The notes beneath the pieces are model-generated. The model had not been told where the DNA came from and made no database searches. It was given only the letters and a program-made list of their open reading frames with translations. Positions 22,100 to 34,777 of a stretch of DNA of 64,000 nucleotides are shown here, in pieces. The translations under genes were made by a program, and so were the position numbers. The number at the start of each line of letters is the position of its first letter. The first letter of the stretch is position 1. This stretch comes from Rhyacophila brunnea. Taxonomy: Eukaryota; Arthropoda; Insecta; Trichoptera; Rhyacophilidae. The DNA is taken from NCBI GenBank assembly GCA_022495005.1, contig JAGYXB010000667.1:1-64000 (forward strand), written 5' to 3'.

Positions 22100-24004
22100 T
22101 AACCTCCGAATCAAAATTTATAATTATAACTTAAGAATAAGTTGATTAATGATTAAAATACATTTTAATAATATAAACTGATGATAAAGCCATCGTAAAT
22201 ACGCAATCAAAGAATGTTCTAACATAATTATAAAATCAGCATATTGATATAATATTGTATTGTTGCAAATGGACGTGCAATAAGCTCAATAAAATATCAT
22301 GATTTCACTAAACATTAACCAAGGCACAGCTGTTTCGGCAGGAACGCCCGCATGACATGAAAGGGTGAAGATATCCGATGCGTTCACCTTGTCTAAAACG
22401 CCATGCGGGTGCAGCATTTTAATGCATCCTGCATTGTAAGATATTGAATAATTATAGATTTTTTACGATCCAATTAATCTGTTTGGCATAATATTCCAAT
22501 GTTTATAATAACATTTCGTTGATCATGGCGGTCGAATAAATATAGCTGGAGGTGGAGGATGAATTTGTTTACACAGCAGGGATACGTAAAATCGATAAAA
22601 CTACAAAGTAAAGAATATGGACCCGTGAGCTATTAATATCTTAAACGATACGATACTAGGTATCGAAAGTTTTCTTTCGATATGATATTTTCTTTCACCT
22701 TGTCCCCGATTTAAAAACATATCGCGGAAAGGATTCATTTGACATCGATTGTTACAAATAGGTACCGATATTTTTTTTCTTCTGCTACCGATATGACGGT
22801 CGGCACCATAGAGGTATTAAATAAAAAGAGGGGCAATGAATCGGCTTTCTCATACAACTGAATGAAGCAGGCCAACAAAAGCCGACAACTTACGAGAAAT
22901 AGCGACACGATAAAAAAAATGCAGGGCATCAGGGAGGATTTACTTTGGTCATTATAACGTACCCATATAATATAATGTTAACGTGGAAAATTTGCCACAA
23001 AATGATTACCAGCCTGCCTCACCATACTTTTTCACCATACTTTCATACAACCTGCCGCCCATAGGTCGGCACTTTCGTTTGACACGACATCCTTTGTCAA
23101 ATTTGAGCACCTGGTCTCCCCAATATCTGTGACGCTCGTTGGTTGGTTTGCTTTCTCCTACCAATATTGCAGCGCTGGTTGAGATATTATTTTAATTTTT
23201 TTTATACTTAAAAATACATTATAATATTATATTAGAGTTTAATTACAAAAACGCCAGCTCAATTTCAATATCGAAATTATTCATTGATAAGATTGGTTGG
23301 GTACATTTCCGAAAGAATCAAACAACCAATTAAGGGTACACTGTCTCTTAATCACAAAAGCATAAAAGACAATATGCAAACTTATAACTGGAAGGACTTA
23401 TGGAATGGGCTTGTACAAAAGCTTTTTGGGAAAAGGTTTATAACAAATACAAAAAAATGAGTAATCAACACTACAAGCAACAAAATGATGTAGTTCACGG
23501 TTATAATGAGATAATTAATTGGCTGCTAGTCGGACTTCATTTTAAACTCAAGAAATAACCGTAAGTAATTAACTTATCAATGTTTGTTAAATTTATTTAA
23601 TATACTTCAATACAACAAAAAACTACGTAAAACATTGTGTTAAATTTGATCACTTTTGTCAGTTTCAGGTTAAAAAGTAATTAAAAAATATTAAACTTTG
23701 GCCTTTTATAATACCTACATGTTGAATTAATTATTTATGGTTGTTCATAATAAAAAGGTATGGATAAAAACAGTGGCATCATGTGTAGGTACGGCATGCA
23801 ACTTGAACAAAATAATTAGAAAGAATTTTAAATATTTATAAAAATTTAGTTGATTTATATTTTATCTCTTATTGTTTTTTGTTCAAAGTTTAGTTTAAAT
23901 TTTAAAAAACTGACACCTTCTACTTTATTAATCCCACGATATCATTCTACGTTAACATTAGTCTGTACCTATTCGTCAGTAGTGAAATCAAATTATTATT
24001 ATTA
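22100..24004. other. AT-rich intergenic DNA, no gene seen
   Basis: A short palindromic patch near 22655-22690 (tcgaaagttttctttcga) is visible. A 64-codon minus frame at 22735-22929 has no known domain. Confidence 0.45.
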
Positions 24005-24085
24005 TCTAAGGCGGCCTTTGTAGGTACGTAAGCCGCTGGTCTCTCATCCGGGGGCTCCGGGTTTGATTCCCGATTTCGTCACAAT
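24005..24085 (+). mobile_element. tRNA-like SINE head, family B
   Basis: It contains a B-box-like gggtttgattccc at 24059-24071 preceded by gtaagccgctggtctc and followed by tcacaataaatatttatgag. This arrangement of a tRNA-like promoter plus an AT-rich body is typical of insect SINEs. It is a different family from the copies at 11524 and 44678. No second copy was found in the window. It is not a functional tRNA, since no acceptor pairing is visible. Confidence 0.5.
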
Positions 24086-25982
24086 AAATATTTATGAGAT
24101 TTTCTGAAGTGTGGGTGGGACTAATTGATTCATTACCATCACTAACTACATTACGGTTTCACTACACTACTGGAATTCGTGGCCTGTTTATAGTGTTAAA
24201 AAGAATACAATATAATTAATATGAATCTTCTTCAGTCCCGTAAGTACAAATATGACTGACAAGTGCCTACCTAGATATGACCTTTTATAGCCTACCTACT
24301 TTTATACGATATTTGTATGCGAGTCCAAGTTAAGTTAATTTAATATGGCTAGTAATAAAATCGATAGAGACATTACTTGAAAATCTTACTTATCTAATCA
24401 ATACCTTGTGTCTCTTGACCTGAAAGTTACGTTAATTTATTATTTATGTAATAATATTCAAGGCTACTCGAAATAATATAACCAAAAAATCTTGACATCT
24501 CTCGTGAGTCAATTAGGGATGGTAATTAATTCTGATAGAAATTAAGAAAACAGTTTCGCCGGGCGATTTACTTTATTTGCATAAAATTCATTCATATATA
24601 ACCATTATATTTTTCACAGCTTGTAACTCCACATTCATTACGGCAAGTGTCATTTCCTATTTAAATGGCGAGTGTATTTTTTTAAGGTATCCAACCTTGA
24701 AAAGAAATATATTATACAAGTATTTCTAACTGAATTACTGAAGTTTAAAATAGGGTTGGTAAACATTTCACTTACACTTCGTTTGTTAAAACACGTGGAG
24801 TGTGAACATACATTTATATAATATATACATACCTAAATAGGTACTGTAACCCTTAGCCTTAATGCCACTTATGAACGGACGACAGATAATACGGGTTAGG
24901 ATCTCTTTACGAGAGAGTGAGTGCAAGATACCGCCAGATCGTATTTATTTTATTCGAATATTTGTACAGTACCTAATCAACATTATAAAACGAATTAAAC
25001 GCAATTAAACTAAATTACGTACTGGGCATCGGTGCCAAACTGAATAGCTCCCCTTGTCCCGTACAAAAAAGCATTATTGGGCTGGTTACATTTTTAAATA
25101 TTAACAAATCGTTTTCAAGAGATAACTGAGAGTCAGCGTGCGGAGCGGGCAGGCTCTCCCGAATCTGCGAAAAACGTCGCACATCCTTTACCTGGACGAC
25201 GGTATTCTTTCGTACTGTTTTCGGCACCAGAGAATGGCGGAAAATTACAAATTTATAAAATTAAAAGAACATTGTTTTAAATATAAAATTCCTTTGGTGT
25301 TCGATGTGTATACCTGAATAAATACTACCTGCTCGTTAGTACCTTCGTGAATTGTAAACGTGAGTATGATTAAAAAAAACTATTACCAGCTTATTGAGAT
25401 CATACGTACGTTTATTTACATATTACGCACGATTTACCACGTCTTTACAATTATTGGTTAAAATGGATAAAACTTGAAGATGACAGGTTGATGTAGGTGT
25501 TCTACGAGTATATCTAAAAAACTCTATGGACCCGATGCATACTAGTGCTTAACTATATAAGTCGATTTTCCAATAAATAGAAAATAAAAACTAACGCACA
25601 ACGTGAAACGGGTGGCGCCACTGACGGTAAACAATGAAACAAAAGTGACACCCGCTTTCAAATCATGTTTTGTAAATAGAAATAGTAAATATAGTTTCGG
25701 ACACGATTGTATTGAGTAGGTACCTACCGATTATCTGGTCACATCATAAAGGAATGCGTCATTTATGAGTATTCGATTAATAGGCTGAATTAAACTCTCA
25801 TAAATAAACTATTAAAATTAACCAGTAATTTATTTATTTAACTTCTAGCCGCGCGAAGCGACATTGTCATATTATTAGACACTGTTTTCCTATATTTTAC
25901 CATTCCACTTTCATGTACAATCGTTCTTAACTAATTAAGTACCTACATAGTTTTACATAGCGTCGACATTCTGTATATCGGA
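24086..25982. other. AT-rich intergenic DNA, no gene seen
   Basis: A 70-codon minus frame at 25015-25227 is slightly GC-rich but has no recognised domain. Confidence 0.45.
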
Positions 25983-26170
25983 CAGTAGCGAAGGGTGGAG
26001 GTAGGCTGTTAAGATCCGCCATAAAAAGTGCACATTAAATTTCGTTAGGCATACGTATTTGTTTTTACTATGAGTACAATTTACAGATGGTACTGGTTAG
26101 TTTTTAAAAATAAATTAAGCCCTGCCAAACCAAACCATAAAAGTTTTGTATATTTTGGGCGATACATTAC
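25983..26170. mobile_element. left-end fragment of hAT MITE family C
   Basis: It starts cagtagcgaagggtggaggt and matches the left ends of the full copies over about 185 bp. The right end is absent. Confidence 0.75.
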
Positions 26171-26849
26171 AGGGAACATTGCCTGTCAATTGATTTGATA
26201 GTACTACTAAGAAAGTATTAAATTGACCACCTACTTTACAAAATCATTCACATATTATTATACGAGTATATTCCAGAAGAAAATTGCATTGTAAATTGTA
26301 ACCTTGTAAAAGTACCTAATTCTTTTTTTCTCTTACAAGAGATTCTTAGCGAATTTTCCTCACATGCGAGGGCCTCTATAAATAAAGGCTTTTCCTAAAA
26401 GAAATTTCTAACCAATTACAGTAAACAGAGCAAAGGCTTTGCAAAACACTTGCGCGGCAATAATAAATTCCAGACAGCTTTTTTGGCACTATACTCGCTC
26501 CTCGAGAAGTCTACATTACGTATTCCAGTCTCGGATTTGAAATCTAAGACGTGCGTTCATAGTTACAATATCATACGCATTAAAGCACATTGTCATTAGA
26601 TTTAAGGCTCGTTGTCAAAGAGCACTGTCTATGACGTGAAGTAGATACGTCTCCCAAATTTATTTTGTATTCGCTTATTTACTCAGCAGAATTACAAAGC
26701 ATTCAGACATCAGGAGAAGATTGAAGTAACAATATTGACTTAATAGTAAGGGGCTATTCGAACACGATTTTGATCTAGTTTATGAAAACACGAGAATTTA
26801 ACCCATTTTCAATTTGTCCCCAAATAAATATTTAGAGATATTCAGAAAA
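26171..26849. other. AT-rich sequence, no gene seen
   Basis: No supported feature between the two family C copies. Confidence 0.45.
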
Positions 26850-26857
26850 TGATTTAC

Positions 26858-27445
26858 CAGTAGCGAAGGGTGGAGGTAGGCTGTTAAGATCCGCCATGAA
26901 AAGTGCACACTAAACATTGTTGGTCATAGATATTTATTTTTATTTAACTAAGCTTCAATTTACAGATGGTGTTGGTTAGTTTTTAAAAATCAATTAAAAT
27001 TTGCCTAAACCAAACGAAATTAGTTTTGGTATACTTTGGGCGATAGGTACGATTATTGCGCACACTTTTTCATTCATACTGTTTTTTCCGTTGAATTAAG
27101 AATAAATAGTACACATATTTTAGGTTCATTTTTTTTAAATTCATTAAGCCCTGCCTAAAGTAAACTATAACATATGTATAATAAATATTATTGTATCTAC
27201 AAAATATCCGAAGTTATGTATGATTGAATTGCATAATTTAAAATATGTTATAGATAGACGAGTATTTTTTGACTATTATATATTATGGCTTGGTTTTCGC
27301 AGGGTTTAAATTAATTTTAAAAACTAACCAACACCACTTTTAAATTGTAGTCTTATTTCAATGAAGAAAATACGTATGACTAACAAAGTTTAGTATGCAC
27401 TATTTATGGCGGATCTTAACAGCCTACCTCCACCCTTCGCCACTG
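26858..27445. mobile_element. full hAT MITE, family C
   Basis: Length 588 bp, with long imperfect inverted ends (cagtagcgaagggtggagg against cagtggcgaagggtggagg, extending to about 190 bp each side). The exact 8-bp duplication tgatttac lies at 26850-26857 and 27446-27453. The CAGTGGCGAAGG terminus is shared with the coding hAT relic at 52304-54031, a likely source of transposase. It is non-coding. Confidence 0.9.
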
Positions 27446-27770
27446 TGATTTACATACATAAAAAATTTAAATTGTTCCATCAATAAATAATTAATATCTA
27501 GTAAATTATTAATAATTGTATTTATTTTATCATTCTCATTTTTTTCTTCAACAATTGCGTTCGTATTGATAAACATGTTTTGCCTGCGGCGCAATAATCT
27601 CATTGCGTAAAACTTATCAAAATATTTTATAATATGTGTACCTATATGAGTGTATTATGCGCATTACAATTAAAATTCGTATATCTCCTGCTCCTAGTTT
27701 TCAAACGATAAAATAGTATTAAAAGATAATAATTATCAACTTTACAATAATCTGACATAGGTAGGGTCTA
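27446..27770. other. AT-rich sequence, no gene seen
   Basis: No supported feature. Confidence 0.45.
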
Positions 27771-27778
27771 CGTGACTT

Positions 27779-28402
27779 TAGGGATTGCAATACCGGTATT
27801 CCAGTATTTATCAATACTGAAATACCGGTTTTTTATATCCAAAATACCGGAATTTTCGGTAAAGAAAGCACACTTGTTTACGTTTTTGAAAATGAATTAT
27901 AAGTTATGTGCTGCTAAAATGCAAATATATTGAGTGAATCCAATAGAGTTGAAACAAATTTCATCAAATATATTTATATAAGTAATTGTCGCGATGAATT
28001 ATCATAATATTATTTCGAAATAGAAAACATCCCTGACAAAAATGTTCAATTACCTATTCTATAAATATTGATGACTGTCCAAGCGTTGAATTTAAAAAGC
28101 TTTTCCTTCAGCCGGACTTATTTGCACTTGATGAACTTTTGAGGGCTTTAGTTAAAATTATCAATATATTCAAATTATTTGTAAAAAATCACTAGTTCTA
28201 CAATTATGATCAATACGTATTTTTAAATGTCAACATAGTAAATGTAGGTTTTTGTTATAAAATAATATTTTACAATGATTTTAATAGCTATATTTATTGG
28301 TAAACACCTACTTCTGTTTTTTAATGTTTAAGAAATGCAGGTATTCAATAAGAAATACCGAAAAACCGGTTTTGATATTTTCATTCGGTATTGCAATCCC
28401 TA
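27779..28402. mobile_element. hAT element, TAGGGATTG family, internally deleted
   Basis: The ends tagggattgcaataccg and, inverted, the same 17 bp pair exactly, and further subterminal ataccgg words repeat. Flanks cgtgactt (27771-27778) and cgtgagtt (28403-28410) match in 7 of 8 positions. Length 624 bp. A readable stretch at 28064-28177 (DCPSVEFKKLFLQPDLFALD) may be leftover transposase, but I do not recognise it. A relative lies at 42456-42842. Confidence 0.8.
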
Positions 28403-28410
28403 CGTGAGTT

Positions 28411-28580
28411 AGCTTAATCAGATGTTAGGATTTGCGAGTATTTTTTGCATTTACGTGATTACATAGTCAGAATAAAATGTACGTTGGTATTCAATTCAAT
28501 TCCATTTTTTTTTTTTTTTTTTTTTTACATATTGTGGACATTACAAATTATAAGTTTAAGACGTCCACAACATGACATGA
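28411..28580 (-). mobile_element. LINE 3' terminus with poly(T) (plus strand)
   Basis: From 28491 the plus strand reads ttcaattcaattcc, a run of about 22 T, then acatattgtggacattac and acgtccacaacatgacat. This is the inverted 3' end of the LINE seen at 5248. Only about 90 bp remain. The 79-codon frame across it is spurious. Confidence 0.7.
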
Positions 28581-29479
28581 AACATTATTATAAAGAAGAA
28601 AGAAAAAGAAAAGTAATAAAACGGATACTTGAGTGCAACACGTATCATTCAATTATTATGTGCGATAAGGGTTTTATCGCCTGATAATTTTGTATATGTG
28701 TTGCACGGTTAGATTAAGTGATAATAAATAATCAACAGTGAAATTTTCCATCCAAAGGCATTCTGAAATAGGTATCTGTTTTGTCAGCAGATACAGAAAT
28801 CAGTTTACTCCTATTGGACAATTTCAGTTTTAAACTGTGCTATCATTAAAGTTATGTGTTAAGCGAACATGCTAATGTTGTGAAAACGAGGTTATCTAAT
28901 CGCAGAATATACATAGCAAAGAGATCAAAAAGAATTGGTACCAAAATATGAAAAAGTGGTGCCATATCAAATTGGTCCAAATTCGTCCGGTCCAAACATT
29001 GGCCTTTTCCATATATATTTATGTCGAGTATTGGACTATAAAAGAAAAATAAATACGTAAATTTGGTGGCTTTCAAATGTGGTGGAAGCATGACAAGCAT
29101 ATAAAGGACGATAATATCTCCATTCTAACATAAATAAACGCGAAAGATTACCGGGATGATCTACAATCTACAATCTACATTCTACATGATGGCCCAACCG
29201 AGTGAATTACGAGTCTCTTAATACCTTCAGTTATGTTGACGGCAGAATTCAGAGATCGCTGTAGAGATCACAATTCTTTAACAGTGAGGGACACGACAAC
29301 AAAGAATGTTAAATTAAATATTAAGATGGGTAGGTCACCTGGAAAGATTGCTAGAGTATATTATTACCTATGTAGGATAAGCACGTCCAACTTCAAGTAG
29401 GTTGTGATCGACTACCCAGTTCTACACTTTCCCACTCTCATTATTCACCGAGAACACACTTAGGACACTGAGGCGTTAC
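28581..29479. other. AT-rich sequence, no gene seen
   Basis: A short tandem ctacaat run sits at 29161-29185. No supported gene. Confidence 0.45.
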
Positions 29480-29483
29480 AAAT

Positions 29484-29738
29484 CGTCTCTGTTCTGGCAG
29501 AACACACTAACTGGAGAATACTAGTTTTGGGTAATTTGACTTTGAAGTTGTTAAAATGTTTGAAATGGTCCATCATGTGAGTTTATTAGGTAATCGTAAA
29601 AAGGATGACTTTAAAATAAAGACTGTCTATTTATTAAGAAGGTTTCCAGACGGTAAAGTTTGAAATAAGGAACATTTTGGTATAACTAACTCAATATGCC
29701 ATTTTTTTGAATTAGTGACTTCTGCCAGAACAGTGACG
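29484..29738. mobile_element. 255-bp TIR element, family D, copy 2
   Basis: It has the same 19-bp ends as copy 1 at 20251 and the same interior with a few substitutions and a short indel. It is flanked by aaat at 29480-29483 and 29739-29742. A 105-codon frame (29715-30032) starts at its edge and is not a gene. Confidence 0.82.
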
Positions 29739-29816
29739 AAATTAAACACTTCTTTATCACCGTCACAAAGAAATGTTTCCCATTCGTTAAGTTTTGGTCA
29801 TTTTCCGGCACTCAAT

Positions 29817-30360
29817 ACCATGGCCCCCAGAAGGGAGGGGGCTGACAGGGCTCTAGCCTGGGAGCCCGGGGTCAGTAGGGGCCCAACGTGGCGAGTCGAC
29901 CAAACAAGTGAGATAAACACACACCACAAATTGTCCCTATTAGTAAAAAGGTCGACTGCGGCGGTAATTTACTTAAAAATGTTAATGTTTATTATAGTTT
30001 TAAAACATGTAGTTATGCGATGCAATTTTTGATGTGTGTCTCAACAATTCAATAATTCAAATGGATGTATTAAAAAATACTAAAAATACACTCACACTGA
30101 TATCCATTTCTCGTAAAAATAAAATCTGTCAATACAAACCTCCACTCTGTGGAGGCCCATATGATCCTATTAGGAATATTAGGATCGGACATGGTCGAAA
30201 GAAAAGAAAGAAGAAAAATACACTAAATACTTTTAATTTTACCTCGAACAACATTTGTGAAATGTTACTGTAGAGCGCCATACTGCTTTTAATCTTAGTG
30301 TTAGGTAGGGGGGCCTGCCAAAGATTCTGATCAGGGGGCCCGCTTCAGGGTGTGGGGGCC
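29817..30360. repeat. GC-rich interspersed repeat, family G, longest copy
   Basis: It runs from ggcccccagaagggaggg to gggcccgcttcagggtg and then tgggggcc. The left block matches, inverted, 7960-8030 and 37380-37460; the right block (30300-30360) matches, inverted, 7680-7735. So the ends of one family bracket an AT-rich centre. A partial SINE sits inside. Class unknown; complementary ggccccca/tgggggcc tips hint at short TIRs. Confidence 0.55.
30090..30215 (+). mobile_element. SINE family A, 3' part
   Basis: It matches the 3' half of the copies at 11524 and 44678 from atccatttctcgtaaaaa to ggacatggtcgaaagaaaag, with a 9-bp duplication (attaggaat/attaggat) inside. The tRNA head is absent. Confidence 0.75.
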
Positions 30361-32545
30361 GTGCTCATTAGACTCATTGTCAAACTATTCTCCTAAGTGG
30401 AGAGCTGTCGTGGGGGGACATCTCGCCATGGGATGTAGCGCAATACGAAGAAAAGTTCGGGAAATATTTTTAATTGTTTGTATAAAAACTCGCGTTTTAT
30501 ACGCGAACGTAACAAAAGATGTTATTATCACACTCTATCGCAAACGATACGTGAAATAAATTTATTGGATAATAGAAGACTGAACATATTCTATGGCGTG
30601 GAGACACGTATTGAAAAGTGAGAAATCGGAGAGAAAATACTTTTTATGAAGAAAAATAATCACAAAGGCCAACGGAAACTGGGAATCAAACGGCTGAATC
30701 AATAAGCGACCCGTGGGAATAAAAAAATATAAGAAAAACTGTAATGTTATATTGTACTACGAAATATTACAAAGTACCTATATATCAGATACCTTATTCA
30801 TTTGTATACGAACATTCTGTAGTAAAAAATATTTAACGTAACCTTTTTATTTGATATTAACATATTAATGATTTTTAAAATTTAATTATAAAATGTAATA
30901 GAGAAACCGTAACATACAATAGCCAGAAATATTTTTTTTCAAGCGACATATTATTTTGATAAACGTAAAAAAGTAGAATTTCCCGATTTAATTTTTAATT
31001 CGTAAAGAAAAAATTGAAAATATGTTTTCATGTTTACATACATATTTTAATGAGCGACTTCTTTCCAACTCCGTGTATTTTGATGAGAATTTGAAGCTTA
31101 CCTGGAACAAACAAGAAAAAATAAATTATTTATTTAATTGAAAAAAAAAGCTTAGAGCTATAATGAAAGTTAAAGGTGGATATATTTTATGATGTCATTT
31201 GTATACACAGTGAGAACTCTGACATTCTTAGCAGGAAGTATATATTGACTGGTGTTCCCACATGTTTTAAAATTATTTCAATCATTGTTAACTATAGAAA
31301 CCGGAGTGGATCTTAGCTGCCTTCCTAAGAGGATACTTAACAGGGTTCTTTACCATCCATGGTTGTAAACTAGACAATCAGTTGCTAAATAATATAGATA
31401 TTAAGTGCATGATCTGACTTAAGTTGAAATTTATAAAAAATAATCACATAATTATGCGACCATTTTGATCGCCATATTGGATATCTCGTCCTATGGACTC
31501 CCCGAAAGCATATAATTTGACACCTAACGTATGTACATTAAAATAATTTAATTATGTTTTATGTGGGGTACTTTAGCACAACAAATCTGAGGAATAAATT
31601 TCAGGTGGGTCCCCTTCCAATACATTGACAATAGGTGTGGACATGATGGACCTATGCCAAATTTGGTGTTCGTCTCAAAAAGTGCAGCCTTTTCCTTACT
31701 CGTGCGACTATTACGTACACAGGCAGCCAACAAGTGAATTCGCGAATAGTGAATATCAATTCGGAAGTTTAAGACGACACATCAGTGAAACGGCAAATAA
31801 TTTTCAACTATAGGTGCGACGAAATTTTGGACTCGCTGGCATTCTGAGAGAGAACGTCGAGCTGGGAACACGTCAATTTGTTTCGTGATGGCGACGGGCG
31901 TATTAATTCTACCCTTAGAATGCTACGCAACGATATATCGTTGTTTTTGATATTGGCCACAACGATCGTCGTTTTGCATTTGATGCCTGAAATGTTAAGT
32001 TAATTTTGGAACATACTACTGCTTCAGCAGTATGAAACATTTTGATATATTTAGTTTTATTGTTGTGTAATACATATAACTTGATTTATATATGTTTTGT
32101 GACTGGGTAGGGTTAGAACTTATAACTATTGTATTTTTTTCATCGCATCAGCATTTTTATAATAAAAGCATTAATTTCAAATACAAATTTCAGTTTACAA
32201 TATAAACAAATTTCGTTTTTTATTTGTTTACAGTCAAATTCTGGGTTGAATGACAATTTTTTATTTAATATTATACATTTGAAACAGTGGGAAAAGTATT
32301 TTAGAACAGTGTTTCCCTTAAAATACTAAAGATTATACTAACTTAATTAATACTAACTTACTTATTTCTAATTTACTAAAGTAAAATACACGGATCGTGA
32401 CTCCCTGAAGGGACCGTAGATTTTCTATTAAATTAAAGTGGATTTATACTATATAAAAACAATTTAATTTATAAAAAAAATAATGAAATAAAAATCATTT
32501 GCAATATTTTAAATGTTCCGATAAGCAAACACCATGAAGAACTTT
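30361..32545. other. AT-rich intergenic DNA, no gene seen
   Basis: Small frames at 31548-31733, 31625-31813 and 32129-32329 have no recognisable domain. No repeat with clear ends was found. Confidence 0.45.
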
Positions 32546-32546
32546 T

Positions 32547-32862
32547 TCACAACTCAAGAATATTGTACGCGATCTTGGGGCCACCATTTTTCCTACTGCA
32601 AACAATGCAAACCTTTTCTTTTCGGCCGGGTAATTTCCTAATTCCACTATTTTGTGTGGGATTATGTGCATCCGATAAATATTTTTTTTCTACCATCCAA
32701 CCTTTTTCAATAGTTTCTATGATTTGTGATATGAATTGATATCTTGATAATTTTGGATCACTTGCATTATCTTTATATATTATATAAGAATTCAGATTCA
32801 TCCTTGATATTACATTAAACGCGACTTTCTTCCAATATTTTACCGAATTATTTTCTCAATAA
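32547..32862 (-). pseudogene. piggyBac transposase C-terminal fragment
   Basis: The minus-strand reading from about 32862 gives SVKYWKKVAFNVISRMNLNS, then YIIYK, then after about 45 residues a Cys-rich segment KEKVCIVCSRKNGGPK. PiggyBac-family transposases end with a W-K-K ... N-x-Y-I-L-Y-K helix and a C-terminal zinc-binding domain containing C-x-x-C and a K/R-x-G-G-K turn. The distal Cys pair expected after YY/YN is lost (AYNILEL then stop), and a TGA precedes the fragment. About 100 of roughly 550-600 residues remain. The ATG at 32801 is internal to the domain. It is not functional. Confidence 0.75.
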
Positions 32863-32869
32863 GATGTTA

Positions 32870-34319
32870 TGGGGAGTACGTGTCGTTAGCTAACGCAATC
32901 GAATGGAATTAAAATAATATTTTGAAGTAACCGAATGTTTCCAATAGCTGTTAAAAATAAAAACTCGATAGTTCGTTTCGCTCGCACACGTGGTCGTCAG
33001 TATGATAGAGCGAGAAAGAGAATTTCAATTAATTTTAAAGGCAGACGAAGTGGGGGATATCTAATAGCCTCATTATCTATTCAAAACGATAAACTAATTA
33101 CAAAACGTGTTTTCAAAATATTCCGATTTCGCAGAATCAATTAGAGTGGTAAGGTGTCTAAAAATAATACAATACTTTAATTTATCGACAATTATTGGTA
33201 GCAATCTTCGACCGGATTTTGCACAACATCGTAGCAGCCAAAGGGTTAATCGTGTAAAGATGACTAAAAACGTTACACATTTACTTTAAAAAGAAAACGT
33301 GTCAATGAATATATTATTATTGTTACTGATAGAACAATAAACAGCACACTAAATGGATGCATGTTGGATTTATATGACAAATTATATTTCGTTTGGCATG
33401 CGTCATTTGCACCCGTGACCCGCAAACCGCGCATCGCCTAGCCACGATCTTTTTAGACCGTGCCTCAGCTGAGGTATAGCCTTAACTGCTTTTTATATAC
33501 TAATAAAAATACAATATAATTTGTATGGTGGGTTATTAGTTAATGGGATAGTTATTTTCATTGCAAAGTTGATGAGCTTTAGGTACATACTTTTAGGAAT
33601 TGATTAACAGGTTTAAAATAGATACAACCACTTATATTAGTATAATTTTGCATAAATACATCGGAATTTAAATATTCGATTTCTGACAAAACAATATGTA
33701 TTATGACAAAAGTAGTGTGAATATAATATTATATCAATCAATATAGCAATATTTTATTGATCTCATAAATATTCGTATAGTTACATACGATAATATAAAC
33801 CTACATATATATTATATACCTACCTGCGAATGCATTCAGTTAATCACACAGCGGCGAACGGAATAGCTACGCCGGTGTCGGAATTCGCGTTACGTCGATT
33901 ACTGATATTGCGCCACCAGTCTGACAGGTGACTGACTAGTGTCTTCATAACACGTAACTAGTTTCGCGGTCAACTTGGAACAGCTGAGAGCGAATGAATG
34001 TTGCCAGACGCTTTGGCACACGTAATACAATAGTCTATTAAAACGCAGTTATTGTCTTCTGCCAGCACTTTGATTGCACATCGACACCAGATGTTTCAGT
34101 CGCAGCAAATGAAACACGAATGCCCCACCACGCAAAACAATCAGAATTGCATGAACTACTTAAGTAACTACTTAAGTAACTACTCAATGAAATCGACAAC
34201 GCTTATAACTTGTGTCAAATGATGGTGTCACGCATTTAGTGTGGAATAAAAAAAAAATTAAATCATATAGGTCCTGCAAGGAAGAAAGTGAAAGATATTT
34301 AAAATATGATTTCATAATC
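32870..34319. other. AT-rich intergenic DNA, no gene seen
   Basis: A 12-bp tandem (aactacttaagt, nearly three units) lies at 34154-34185. The basic 69-codon plus frame at 32935-33144 has no recognised domain. Confidence 0.45.
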
Positions 34320-34376
34320 AAACACTACTGTTAAAAATACTATCCGTGGGTTTATCCAACTGACTTTCTCTTAGGT

Positions 34377-34604
34377 ATGCTTACATACTGTAGGTTAAGT
34401 GCTAGAAGATATCAATATTTGGGCACGTATTTTTTTCGACTTATACGTGGTGTGAATGAGAACTCTGCCATTCTTGGTAGTATTGACTTGTGTGTCCCTG
34501 ATAACTATCTTAGAAATCGGAAGCATCAGTTGTTTGTTCTCCCGAGGAGCAGAACTAACCTGCCATTGGTGAAGTCTGTTCAACCAAATCGCTTCGGATG
34601 TTGA
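34377..34604 (+). pseudogene. LINE reverse transcriptase C-terminal fragment, copy 2
   Basis: The plus-strand frame carries NSAILGSIDLCVPDNYLRNR and QLFVLPRSRTNLPLV, near-identical to the 5474-5842 fragment, then departs: a deletion after LPLV removes the MPIGRAITLF segment and joins to SVQPNRFGC. The protein would be the C-terminal tail of a Jockey/CR1-like ORF2. It is truncated at both ends and not functional. Confidence 0.7.
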
Positions 34605-34777
34605 TATATTCCATATACGTGAGGATGAGTATAGGTGGACGTTATTTTATAACTTCTTAAAATAGGGTCTGCTTAACTCATCCGGTGTACTTCCTTATAC
34701 CTATATATTTTTTTGTATTTACACATTTATACTGTAGAATCTATCTCTTTTATTATGTACCTAATATTGTTTTAATA

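Noticed and set aside
24005..24085. Functional tRNA gene
   Set aside because: B-box-like word only; no cloverleaf with a paired acceptor stem.
32935..33144. Basic 69-codon frame as a ribosomal-like protein
   Set aside because: Arg/Lys-rich composition only; no family signature and no flanking exon evidence.
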